A DNA stretch of 64,000 nt from Pararhodobacter sp. CCB-MM2 (GTDB lineage: Bacteria > Pseudomonadota > Alphaproteobacteria > Rhodobacterales > Rhodobacteraceae): the NCBI RefSeq assembly GCF_001691415.1, contig NZ_LRRR01000021.1:1-64000 (forward strand), in the 5' to 3' direction. Shown piece by piece: positions 51,979-60,196 of the stretch (position 1 is the stretch's first letter; every line of letters begins with the position of its first letter). The notes under the pieces were generated by a model. The model was not told the origin of the DNA. It searched no databases and was given only the letters and a program-made list of their open reading frames with translations. The position numbers and the translations under genes are program-made.

Positions 51979-53274
51979 ATGGCCAACGTGGTTGTCGTAG
52001 GCGCCCAATGGGGCGACGAAGGCAAAGGCAAGATCGTCGACTGGCTCAGCGAGCGCGCGGATGTGATCGCGCGTTTTCAGGGGGGCCATAACGCCGGTCA
52101 TACTCTCGTCATCGACGGCAAGGTCTACAAGCTGAACGCGCTGCCTTCGGGCGTGGTGCGCGGCGGCAAGCTGTCTGTCATCGGCAACGGCGTGGTTCTG
52201 GACCCCTGGCACCTGGTCAAGGAGATCGCCAAGATCCGCGAGCAGGGCGTCGAGATCAGCCCCGAGACGCTGATGATCGCCGAGAACACCCCGCTGATCC
52301 TGCCGATCCATGGCGAGCTGGACCGTGCCCGCGAGGAAGCGGCCTCGAAGGGCACGAAGATCGGCACCACCGGTCGCGGCATCGGCCCGGCCTATGAGGA
52401 CAAGGTTGGTCGTCGTTCCGTCCGCGTGGCCGATCTGGCCGATCCGGCGACGCTGGCTGCCCGCGTTGACCGCGCGTTGCAGCACCATGACCCGCTGCGT
52501 CGCGGTCTGGGCATCGAGCCGGTGGATCGTGAGCGTCTGCTGGCCGATCTGAACGCCATCGCCGCCGAGATCCTGCCCTATGCCGCGCCGGTCTGGAAAG
52601 TGCTGACCGAGGCCCGCAAATCGGGCAAGCGCATCCTGTTCGAAGGCGCTCAAGGCGCGCTGCTGGACATCGATTTCGGCACCTATCCCTTCGTGACCTC
52701 CTCGAACGTGATCGCCGGTCAAGCAGCGACCGGTGTCGGCATCGGCCCGACCTCTATCGACTATGTGCTGGGCATCGTGAAAGCCTACACCACCCGCGTC
52801 GGCGAAGGCCCCTTCCCGACCGAGCTGACCGATGAGGTCGGCCAGCGTCTGGGCGAGCGCGGGCATGAATTCGGCACCGTGACGGGCCGGAAGCGCCGCT
52901 GCGGCTGGTTCGACGCCGCGCTGGTGCGTCAGACCTGCGCGACCTCGGGCGTGACCGGTATCTCGTTGACGAAGCTCGATGTTCTGGACGGGTTCGAGAC
53001 ATTGAAGATCTGCGTCGGCTACGAGCTGGATGGTCAGAAGCTGGATTACCTGCCCACCGCGGCGGACCAGCAGGCACGTTGCACCCCGGTCTATGAGGAG
53101 ATGGCGGGCTGGTCGGAATCGACCGTCGGCGCGCGCTCCTGGGCGGATCTGCCGGCGCAGGCGATCAAGTATATCCGCCGCATCGAGGAGCTGATCCAAT
53201 GCCCGGTGGCTCTGGTCTCGACCAGCCCCGAGCGTGACGACACGATCCTGGTCACCGACCCCTTCGCGGACTGA
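51979..53274 (+). CDS. purA: Adenylosuccinate synthetase
   Basis: A 431-residue enzyme converting IMP to adenylosuccinate with GTP and Asp. [19 protein letters not shown] carries the P-loop and catalytic Asp, GGHNAGHT the His, then [14 protein letters not shown], and [13 protein letters not shown]. The ATG at 51979 has an AAGGA site. Length normal. A DUF2842 gene follows after 4 bp. Confidence 0.97.
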   Translation: MANVVVVGAQWGDEGKGKIVDWLSERADVIARFQGGHNAGHTLVIDGKVYKLNALPSGVVRGGKLSVIGNGVVLDPWHLVKEIAKIREQGVEISPETLMIAENTPLILPIHGELDRAREEAASKGTKIGTTGRGIGPAYEDKVGRRSVRVADLADPATLAARVDRALQHHDPLRRGLGIEPVDRERLLADLNAIAAEILPYAAPVWKVLTEARKSGKRILFEGAQGALLDIDFGTYPFVTSSNVIAGQAATGVGIGPTSIDYVLGIVKAYTTRVGEGPFPTELTDEVGQRLGERGHEFGTVTGRKRRCGWFDAALVRQTCATSGVTGISLTKLDVLDGFETLKICVGYELDGQKLDYLPTAADQQARCTPVYEEMAGWSESTVGARSWADLPAQAIKYIRRIEELIQCPVALVSTSPERDDTILVTDPFAD

Positions 53275-53278
53275 TCTG

Positions 53279-53503
53279 ATGGCCCTGTCCCTCAAGGCCC
53301 GCAAGCGGCTGTCGATCCTGATCCTCGTGGTGGCGCTGCCGGCCTATATCGTCGCGGCGGTGAGCCTGATGGCGCTGTTCGACCGCCCGCCGATCCTTGT
53401 GGAACTGGGCATCTACATCGCCTTGGGCGTGATCTGGGCCTTCCCGTTGAAGGCCGTGTTCAAAGGGGTCGGCCAGCCCGATCCCGAGAAGGCCGAAGAC
53501 TAA
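53279..53503 (+). CDS. DUF2842 membrane protein
   Basis: A 74-residue protein with two TM helices (LILVVALPAYIVAAVSLMALF and LGIYIALGVIWAFPLKAVF) joined by the conserved DRPPILVE loop, the pattern of DUF2842, which is widespread in alphaproteobacteria and often next to purA. Function unknown. It is co-transcribed with purA and closed by a terminator. Confidence 0.88.
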   Translation: MALSLKARKRLSILILVVALPAYIVAAVSLMALFDRPPILVELGIYIALGVIWAFPLKAVFKGVGQPDPEKAED

Positions 53504-53506
53504 GCG

Positions 53507-53533
53507 AAGGCGCCGGTCTCCCGGCGCCTTTTT
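53507..53533 (+). terminator. Terminator after purA-DUF2842
   Basis: AAGGCGCCGG/CCGGCGCCTT is a perfect 10-bp stem with a TCTC loop followed by TTT. A near-copy lies 224 bp downstream. Confidence 0.9.
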
Positions 53534-53730
53534 CGTTGCGAGAAGCCGCGCATTGCCGGCGCGCGCGGGGGCGATCCCCGGCCAGAACGACGCGCTTTAT
53601 GCCGGCCAAGCCCCTCCGACACCTGAGCGTCGCGCCAGCCCCGGCCAAATCGCCGCCGCGTGGGCGCGCGCCGGCGATGCGCGGCGGCCTTCGGCCTTGG
53701 CTCCGCGCAAGGCACCTACCCTAAACGCGA

Positions 53731-53754
53731 AAAGCGCCGGTCTCCCGGCGCTTT
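53731..53754 (-). terminator. Terminator of the 13-residue-repeat protein
   Basis: AAAGCGCCGG/CCGGCGCTTT with a TCTC loop. In the minus direction it is followed by TCGCG, so the T tract is largely inside the stem. It shares the core GCGCCGGTCTCCCGGCGC with the terminator at 53507-53533. Confidence 0.75.
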
Positions 53755-53774
53755 CCCCATGGATTTCCGTAGCC

Positions 53775-56700
53775 TTACTTCTGCGCGAAGCGGCGGGCCT
53801 GTTCGCCGAATTCCGAACCCTGCGCCAGCTCGAACTGACCGCGGCGCGAGCGCTGCATCGTGCCCTGACGCATCAGCATGCCGAAGCTGCGCAGGAGGTT
53901 CTCGCGCGAGCGGGTCATCGGCAGCCCGGTCGACACCACATGGCGCATGACCTGCGGGCGGGTGAATTCCTCCAGTCCCTCGATATGCGTGACATAGGCC
54001 GCAGCGGCCTCGGTCAGTTCCGCCAGCGTCGTCAGGTTCATCGGCCCGACGAAATCGGCAAAACGCTTGCCGCGCGGGGCTTCCTGCGCGGGCGCGTCCT
54101 CGTCGTAGAGCTCTTCCATGGCCAAGGCGCCGGTGTTGATCCGGCGAGGGCGCACGACCTCGGTATCCTTCGGCTTGTCGATCCGCTGTTCGCTGACCAA
54201 AACCAGCGGCGGCTGGGCACTGCGCGGACGTTCGGTCCGCTGCACCTGCGGGCGCGACGGGCGACGCGGGGTTCCATCCCCGGCCTCATCCCCGCCCCGG
54301 CGCACCGAGCGTTCCAGATCGGCACGGTAGCGCGCGATCTCCTGCTGTTGCTCGGCCTCGGCGTTGCGTGGGGCGCCCGCTTCTTCCTCGGCCCGGGTCG
54401 CCACGACGGCGGCTTTCAGATGGCTGAGCGTCGACTGGCGACGCTGCGCCTCGGCACCCGAGAGCGCCGAATCAGCTTGGCTGATCAGCCGGTCGACAGC
54501 CGCATCGGCGGCCTCGCCGCGCAGCATGGCACGGCGTTCGCTTTCCGCGCGGCGAGCCTGCTCGGCCTCGCGCTCGACTTCCGCCAGCTCGGCGACCAAT
54601 TCGGCCTCGTTCTCGGCGTCGAGACCCGTCCGGCCCAGAGCCTGAGCCACACGCGCCTCGAAATCGTCATCCTCGTCCTCGTCGTCATCGAGGTCGTCCT
54701 CGTCAAAGGCGTTCTCGTGCGACGTCGCCTGCGTTTCGGGCTCGACCTGAACAGCGGGTTCTTCGGCGACCAGCGGGGTGTCTTCCTCAACCTCGACCGG
54801 GGCTTCCTCGGCGAAATCGGTCTGAGCCGGGACAGGCTCAACCAGATCAGCAACCGCGGCTTGGGTTTCCGGCGCATCTTCATCGGCGAAGCCGTCCGAG
54901 GCGAAAGCCGCCATTGCCGCGCGCACCGAATCGGCGGTGCTGGCGGGTTCGGCCGGGGTTTCCGCCACGGCCGGAGCCTCGGTTGCCGGACGCTGGGTCG
55001 GGCGCACCACGACGACACGGCGAACCGGACGCGCCGCGGCCTCGTCGCCGCCATCACGGCGCGCGATTTCGGCGCGGATTTCGTCTTCCAGCCGGCGGCG
55101 CTCGGCCGCGAGACGGTCGCTTTCCTCATCCGGTTCGACGGCGGCCAACGCAGCTTCTTCCGCAGCACGACGATCGGCCTCAGCGCGTTCGGCCTCTTCC
55201 GCCGCGAGACGCTCCGCTTCTACGCGTTCCGCCTCTTCCGCGGCCAGACGCTCAGCCTCAAGGCGCGCAGCTTCTTCCGACGCGAGACGCTCCGCTTCGG
55301 CGCGCTCTGCCTCTTCCACGGCCAGACGTTCAGCCTCGGTGCGGGCGGCTTCTTCGGCAGCCAGACGCTCAGTCTCAAGCCGCGCAGCTTCTTCCGCAGC
55401 AAGACGCTCGGCTTCGGCACGCTCTGCCTCTTCCGCGGCCAGACGTTCAGCCTCGGCGCGGGCAGCTTCCTCGGCAGCCAGACGCTCAGCCTCAAGGCGC
55501 ACCGCTTCTTCCGCCGCAAGACGCTCGGCTTCAACGCGCTCCGCCTCTTCCGCGGCCAGGCGTTCCGCCTCGGCGCGGGCGGCTTCTTCGGCAGCCAGAC
55601 GTTCGGCCTCGAGGCGCGCAGCCTCTTCCGCCGCGAGACGCTCCGCTTCGGCGCGCTCGGCTTCTTCCACGGCCAAACGCTCTGCCTCGGCGCGGGCAGC
55701 TTCTTCGGCAGCCAGACGCTCAGCCTCAAGGCGCGCAGCTTCTTCCGCCGCGAGACGCTCCGCTTCGGCGCGCTCCGCCTCTTCCGCGGCCAGGCGTTCC
55801 GCCTCGGCACGGGCGGCTTCCTCGGCAGCCAGAAGCTCGGCCTCAAGGCGTGCAGCTTCTTCTGCCGCCAGACGCTCAGCCTCAGCGCGCTCAGCCTCTT
55901 CCGCGGCCAGACGCTCAGCCTCAGCGCGAGCAGCTTCCTCGGCAGCCAGACGCTCGGCCTCAAGGCGCTCAGCTTCTTCCGCCGCGAGACGTTCCGCTTC
56001 AACGCGCTCGGCCTCTTCCGCGGCCAGACGTTCGGCCTCGGCACGCGCGGCTTCTTCGGCAGCCAGACGTTCGGCCTCAAGCCGCGCAGCTTCTTCCGCC
56101 GCGAGACGCTCAGCCTCAAGCCGATCCTCTTCCTCGGATGCAAGGCGCTCGGCCTCGAAATCCATGTCGTCGTCAAACAGACCCACTGTCATCGGCGTTT
56201 CGGCCGGCTCGATGGCGGTGTCCTCGGTTTCGTCCTCAGCCTCCTCGACCGGCTCCAGCTCGCGGACCTTGGCGACGGCGGCGCGGATGCGCTGCAGCTT
56301 AGCCGAAATCCCCGACATCTGGCCTGCATCCAGCGGCTCCGCACCGGCCACGAGATCGGCCACAGCCTGACGCGTCGTCGGCGCAGGCGTCTCGGAAGCC
56401 TCGACTCCGACAGGCTGGGCGGCGGCCTCAACGGCGGCAGCGGCGGCCAGAGGCGAGGACGGCGCCATCGCAGGACGCGGGGCGGCGGGACGCGCAGCCA
56501 TCGGAGCGGGCGCCGGTTCCTCGCCTGCCTCTATCTGCGGGCGCAGGATCACACCGTTATCTTGAATCTTGGCCTCGACCCGGCGCTTGATCTCGCGCTC
56601 GGCAATCTTGTGCAGCATCTCGGCATCGGGAGTCGGCGGTTCGGCGCCGAAATAGCGATCCTCGGCCGCGAGATCCCGGAAATACTCGGCAATCGCTTTC

Positions 56701-56786
56701 ATCGTGTCGAACGGTTCGTCAAACCCTTCGAGCGTGCACGAGAAGGTGCCGTAGGATACCGTCAGAATCTTGCTCGGACCGACCAT
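53775..56786 (-). CDS. Long helical repeat protein with conserved N- and C-terminal domains
   Basis: A 1003-residue protein. Residues 1-75 form a conserved globular domain ([20 protein letters not shown]...[20 protein letters not shown]). A Pro/Ala linker follows. Residues 211-548 are 26 tandem 13-residue units of the form [13 protein letters not shown]. Then come an acidic, Val/Pro-rich region, a second charged helical zone (about 700-830), and a conserved C-terminal domain ([20 protein letters not shown]...[20 protein letters not shown]). No signal peptide or TM segment, so cytosolic. I know no function. The repeat should form an extended, highly charged helix some 50 nm long, as a spacer or scaffold. 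The ATG at 56786 gives the conserved start; the frame is open further upstream. Confidence 0.85.
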   Translation of the reverse strand: MVGPSKILTVSYGTFSCTLEGFDEPFDTMKAIAEYFRDLAAEDRYFGAEPPTPDAEMLHKIAEREIKRRVEAKIQDNGVILRPQIEAGEEPAPAPMAARPAAPRPAMAPSSPLAAAAAVEAAAQPVGVEASETPAPTTRQAVADLVAGAEPLDAGQMSGISAKLQRIRAAVAKVRELEPVEEAEDETEDTAIEPAETPMTVGLFDDDMDFEAERLASEEEDRLEAERLAAEEAARLEAERLAAEEAARAEAERLAAEEAERVEAERLAAEEAERLEAERLAAEEAARAEAERLAAEEAERAEAERLAAEEAARLEAELLAAEEAARAEAERLAAEEAERAEAERLAAEEAARLEAERLAAEEAARAEAERLAVEEAERAEAERLAAEEAARLEAERLAAEEAARAEAERLAAEEAERVEAERLAAEEAVRLEAERLAAEEAARAEAERLAAEEAERAEAERLAAEEAARLETERLAAEEAARTEAERLAVEEAERAEAERLASEEAARLEAERLAAEEAERVEAERLAAEEAERAEADRRAAEEAALAAVEPDEESDRLAAERRRLEDEIRAEIARRDGGDEAAARPVRRVVVVRPTQRPATEAPAVAETPAEPASTADSVRAAMAAFASDGFADEDAPETQAAVADLVEPVPAQTDFAEEAPVEVEEDTPLVAEEPAVQVEPETQATSHENAFDEDDLDDDEDEDDDFEARVAQALGRTGLDAENEAELVAELAEVEREAEQARRAESERRAMLRGEAADAAVDRLISQADSALSGAEAQRRQSTLSHLKAAVVATRAEEEAGAPRNAEAEQQQEIARYRADLERSVRRGGDEAGDGTPRRPSRPQVQRTERPRSAQPPLVLVSEQRIDKPKDTEVVRPRRINTGALAMEELYDEDAPAQEAPRGKRFADFVGPMNLTTLAELTEAAAAYVTHIEGLEEFTRPQVMRHVVSTGLPMTRSRENLLRSFGMLMRQGTMQRSRRGQFELAQGSEFGEQARRFAQK
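55143..56156 (-). repeat. Tandem 39-bp coding repeat, 26 units
   Basis: Twenty-six consecutive 39-bp units encode 13-residue repeats. The last two residues before each boundary vary in a partly regular RL, RA, R(A/V) order, giving a higher-order period of 117 bp. This suggests growth by duplication of three-unit blocks. Confidence 0.9.
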
Positions 56787-56940
56787 GCGTTTTCGTCCCC
56801 CGCCTGAACTCAGGCCTTGTCTTGAACCACGCTCGATAATGGCTGCCTCGACGTACGCCAGTAAGGAGCGCACAAGGTAATTTCTTGATCGGATTGTGGC
56901 CAAGCTTGCCTTCACGCGCCCCAATTGACAAGAAAACCAA

Positions 56941-57630
56941 ATGAACACGCGCTTTGCAAAACATGATGGCATCACGCTTGTGGGAGGCGGCGCGCCCAGC
57001 CTCGCCTCGCTGCAGAGGGCCCTGTCCGTGGCGCCGCATCTGGTCGCGGCCGATGGTGGCGCGGATGCGGCACTGGCCTTGGGGCATAGACCCGATCTGG
57101 CCGTCGGCGATTTCGATTCGATCTCGGACGCGGCGCGGGCGCTCTTGGGGCCGGAACGGCTGCACCACGACCCGGACCAGATGACCACCGATTTCGACAA
57201 GGTGCTGGCCGCGGTCGATGCGCCGCTGATCGTGGGTGTGGGGTTCTCAGGCGCGCGGCTGGATCACACGCTGGCGGCGATGAGCACGCTGGCGCAGAAC
57301 CCGCATCGGCGCATCGTGCTGGACACGGGCGAGGACCTTTGCCTGCTGTGCCCTCCCCGGCTGTCTCTGGATCTGGCGCCCAGAAGCCGTGTCTCGCTCT
57401 ATCCGCTGGCGCGGGTGCACTGTGGCTCCAGCGGCTTGCAATGGCCGACCGATGCGCTGGTTCTGGACCCGTTGGGCCAGATCGGCACCTCGAACGCCGC
57501 GACCGGGCCGGTCACGCTGACGCCCGAGGGGCCGTCGCTGTTGCTGCTTCTACCGATCGACGCGCTGGAGGCCCTCAGGGATGGGCTGGCGGCGGCACCT
57601 TCCTGGCCAGCGCCCGTTCCCGCGCGATGA
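56941..57630 (+). CDS. thiN: Thiamine diphosphokinase
   Basis: A 229-residue enzyme that transfers pyrophosphate to thiamine. Motifs: GGGAPS near the start, [25 protein letters not shown] with the Asp residues for Mg, [14 protein letters not shown], and [14 protein letters not shown]. Its last 56 bases overlap the 3' end of the convergent EamA transporter gene. No TPP riboswitch or other thi gene is nearby. Confidence 0.92.
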   Translation: MNTRFAKHDGITLVGGGAPSLASLQRALSVAPHLVAADGGADAALALGHRPDLAVGDFDSISDAARALLGPERLHHDPDQMTTDFDKVLAAVDAPLIVGVGFSGARLDHTLAAMSTLAQNPHRRIVLDTGEDLCLLCPPRLSLDLAPRSRVSLYPLARVHCGSSGLQWPTDALVLDPLGQIGTSNAATGPVTLTPEGPSLLLLLPIDALEALRDGLAAAPSWPAPVPAR

Positions 57631-58510
57631 CATAGAGGCCCGAGGCGACGATCACGCCGATCCCCAACCACGACAACAGGTTGGGCCAGTCGCCGAAGAA
57701 CAGGAAACCGAACAAGACGGCGTTGACGATCTCAAGATAATGCAGCGGCGCCAGTGTGGCCGAGGGGGCGAAGCGCAGCGCATAGGTGATCGCCATATGC
57801 GACACCGTCGCGGCCAGACCCACGCCGAAGAGTTGAGCCCAAACGACGGGTTCGGGGTTCGAGAGGGTGAACATCTCCACCCCGAAGCCATGGCCGATTG
57901 CCAGGACCGGCAGCATCAGGGCGGTGCCCATCCAGGCGGTGTGGAACTGCATGGCTTCGGGCACAACCTCGCGAGAGACGCGGCGGGTGAGCAGCATGTA
58001 GAAGGCAAAGAACACCGCCGTCGCCAGCGGGTACAGGGCCACCGCGCCGAAGGCTGCGAAGTTGGGCTGGATGACAAGGAGCGCGCCCATGAACCCGACG
58101 ACCGAGGCAATGATCCGGCGCGGCCCGACCTGATCGCCGAACAGCAGATAGCCCAGCGCCAGCAGGATGAACGGCTCGACAAAGACGATGGCCAGGGCAT
58201 CGGCCAGCGGCATCACCTGCACCGCGCCGACGAAGGCATAGGTCGAGCCGATCAGCATCACCGAGCGTAGGACCTGCAGCCACAGCACCCGGCCCCGAAT
58301 GGCCAGCGACTGGCGCAGGATCAGGACGACCGGGGCCATCAGCAGGGCTTGGAACACCAGCCGGAAGAAGGTCACCTGCGTGATGGTGACATGCTGCGAG
58401 GACAGCTTGGCGGCCACGTCGATCAACGGCGCGATGGCGCAAAAGCCGATCATCATCGCGATGCCGAGGGGCACACGGTCGGTCGGGGTATGGAAAGCGG
58501 CACTGGTCAT
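57575..58510 (-). CDS. EamA/DMT-family transporter
   Basis: A 311-residue permease with ten TM helices in two EamA halves (SLAIRGRVLWLQVLRSVMLI... and LATAVFFAFYMLLTRRVSRE...). Typical motifs: FVEPFILLALGYLLFGDQVG and YLEIVNAVLFGFLFFGDWPN. It is related to S-adenosylmethionine/drug-metabolite exporters; substrate unknown. Its C-terminal coding part overlaps thiN on the opposite strand. Confidence 0.92.
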   Translation of the reverse strand: MTSAAFHTPTDRVPLGIAMMIGFCAIAPLIDVAAKLSSQHVTITQVTFFRLVFQALLMAPVVLILRQSLAIRGRVLWLQVLRSVMLIGSTYAFVGAVQVMPLADALAIVFVEPFILLALGYLLFGDQVGPRRIIASVVGFMGALLVIQPNFAAFGAVALYPLATAVFFAFYMLLTRRVSREVVPEAMQFHTAWMGTALMLPVLAIGHGFGVEMFTLSNPEPVVWAQLFGVGLAATVSHMAITYALRFAPSATLAPLHYLEIVNAVLFGFLFFGDWPNLLSWLGIGVIVASGLYVIARERALARKVPPPAHP

Positions 58511-58513
58511 GCC

Positions 58514-58690
58514 TCAGCGGTAACGGGCGCCCCGCGACGCGTCCACTCCATTCGCGACATCGCAGCGGCATCTTTTCGCGGAAGGCACCAGCCTGTCGGC
58601 TGGCACTTTTCCTGCAACCCTGAAGCCAATATCGGACAGCCCCGGGGCAGTTGCTTTCAGAAATCCGACAATTGCTCGAAGGCCTGACAT
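58514..58690 (-). CDS. Possible small basic protein
   Basis: A 58-residue frame in the gap between the EamA transporter and the HAD gene. Its ATG at 58690 has a very good ribosome site (GGGAGGTCAAT). The product (MSGLRAIVGFLKATAPGLSD...) is basic, has two cysteines near the C-terminus (RCRCD) and no family match I know. It ends 3 bp before the transporter start on the same strand, so it could also be a leader peptide for that gene. Confidence 0.35.
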   Translation of the reverse strand: MSGLRAIVGFLKATAPGLSDIGFRVAGKVPADRLVPSAKRCRCDVANGVDASRGARYR

Positions 58691-58760
58691 ATTGACCTCC
58701 CGCGTCTCACCTTGTCGGAAATACTCAGGCACCGATTGCCATCAGTGCCCCTCCCCCTGA

Positions 58761-59402
58761 TCACAGCCGCGACAGGAACCCCGCAAGGTCGTCCGTGTGG
58801 TGATGCACATGGTCGAAGGCGGCGGCTTCGGGCGTCACCAGTACCGTCTTCATCCCCAGCGCATGCGGCACTTTCAGGTTGCGCACATCATCCTCGAACA
58901 TCGCGGCACGGGACGGGTTGAGGCCATCCTTGCGAAAGACCTTCTCGAAGGCCTCGGGGCGCGGCTTGGGGTGGTAATCGGCATCCTCGACGCCATACAC
59001 CGCGTCGAACAGCCCCTCCAGCCCGCGCGCCTCCAACACCCGGCGGGCATAGGGGGCCGAACCGTTGGTATAGACGATGCGCCGGCCTTTCAGGGCCTCG
59101 ATGGCGCGGCGCAGGGCGGGATCGGGCTCCAGCACCGAGAAGTCAATGTCGTGCACCTCGACAAGATAGGGCACCGGATCGACCTGATGATGCGCCATCA
59201 AACCGGCCAGCGTGGTGCCGTATTCCTGCCAATAGCTATGGCGGAGACGGTCGGATTCCTCGCGCGCGGCACCTGTGACGCGCATGACGAAATCAGTCAT
59301 CTTCGCGTCGATCTGGTCGAACAGCCGCACCCGCGGGTGGTAGAGCGTGTTGTCGAGGTCGAACACCCAGGTGTCGACATGCTGGAAATCTTGCTTGGCC
59401 AT
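58761..59402 (-). CDS. HAD-family pyrimidine 5'-nucleotidase-like hydrolase
   Basis: A 213-residue HAD phosphatase of the SDT1/Phm8 type. Motif I is WVFDLDNTLYHP, motif II is IVYTNGSAPYAR, the Lys lies in HPKPRPEAFEK, and motifs III/IV are AAMFEDDVRNLK. Yeast SDT1 is a pyrimidine nucleotidase, so dephosphorylation of UMP/CMP-type substrates is plausible. A GntR-family regulator is divergently encoded 133 bp away and might control it. Confidence 0.88.
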   Translation of the reverse strand: MAKQDFQHVDTWVFDLDNTLYHPRVRLFDQIDAKMTDFVMRVTGAAREESDRLRHSYWQEYGTTLAGLMAHHQVDPVPYLVEVHDIDFSVLEPDPALRRAIEALKGRRIVYTNGSAPYARRVLEARGLEGLFDAVYGVEDADYHPKPRPEAFEKVFRKDGLNPSRAAMFEDDVRNLKVPHALGMKTVLVTPEAAAFDHVHHHTDDLAGFLSRL

Positions 59403-59535
59403 GCGCCTTGGCTACGCTCTTCCCCTTCCAGCGACAAGCACGGACCGGTCACCATGCGGCGAGATGAGGCCTTTTCACCGGCCCGGCCCGCGCATAGGCT
59501 TCGCTCCCTGCCCGTCCCTGCCCCGCCGAGACCCC

Positions 59536-60189
59536 ATGACAGACCTGCGCCAGAACCTGCTCGATGCCTATTCGCTGATCCTCGCCGCGATTGATGACGG
59601 GGTGTACAAGCCCGGCGACCGGCTGGTGGAATCCGAACTGGCCGAGCGCTTCGGGGTCTCGCGCACCCCGATCCGCGAGGCGTTGCAACGGCTGGAGACG
59701 CAATCGCTGCTGACGCGCGACGGACGCTCGCTGATCGTGGCTTCCCTGGACCACAACCAGTTGGCGGAACTTTACGTTGTGCGCGCTCAGCTGGAGGGGC
59801 TGGCCGCGCGACTGGCCGCCAAGCATGCCTCGGTCGAGGAAATCCGCGTGCTGCGCGACATGGTCACCGACGACCGACGGTTGATGAACGATCCCAAGGC
59901 GCTCAGCCGGGCCAACAAGCGCTTCCACCGACAGATCCATCTGGCCAGCCACAACCGCTTCCTCGTGCAGCAGCTGGATCTGGTGCACCGGTCGATGGCG
60001 CTGCTGGCGACGACCTCGCTGGAGGCCGAGGGCCGGGGACGCACCGCGCTCGACGAGCACGAAGCCATCGTCGAGGCCATCGCCCGCGGCGACGGCGAGG
60101 CGGCCGACAAGGCGCTGCGCGAGCATATCAGCCGCGCCTTCGAGACCCGGCTGAAGCTGGAATCCGGCGACCGCCGCCGCGCGCGCTGA
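59536..60189 (+). CDS. GntR-family transcriptional regulator (FCD subfamily)
   Basis: A 217-residue regulator. The N-terminal winged helix (GDRLVESELAERFGVSRTPIREALQRLE) is followed by an all-helical FCD ligand domain (ELYVVRAQLEGLAARLAA, FHRQIHLASHNRFL, DEHEAIVEAIARGDGEAADK) with the His residues that usually bind metal. Ligand unknown. The ATG at 59536 places the helix-turn-helix correctly. It converges with the glycosyltransferase gene. Confidence 0.9.
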   Translation: MTDLRQNLLDAYSLILAAIDDGVYKPGDRLVESELAERFGVSRTPIREALQRLETQSLLTRDGRSLIVASLDHNQLAELYVVRAQLEGLAARLAAKHASVEEIRVLRDMVTDDRRLMNDPKALSRANKRFHRQIHLASHNRFLVQQLDLVHRSMALLATTSLEAEGRGRTALDEHEAIVEAIARGDGEAADKALREHISRAFETRLKLESGDRRRAR

Positions 60190-60196
60190 TCCCGCC

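Noticed and set aside
55143-56156. Regular 39-bp repeats as a CRISPR array
   Set aside because: Units are directly contiguous with no unique spacers, vary in sequence and stay in frame inside a long gene.
53553-56807. 1084-codon plus-strand open frame opposite the 13-residue-repeat protein
   Set aside because: The repeats read in antisense give an RSLFRRETL-like repeat; the minus-strand frame has conserved globular ends and a plausible start, so this one is a shadow.
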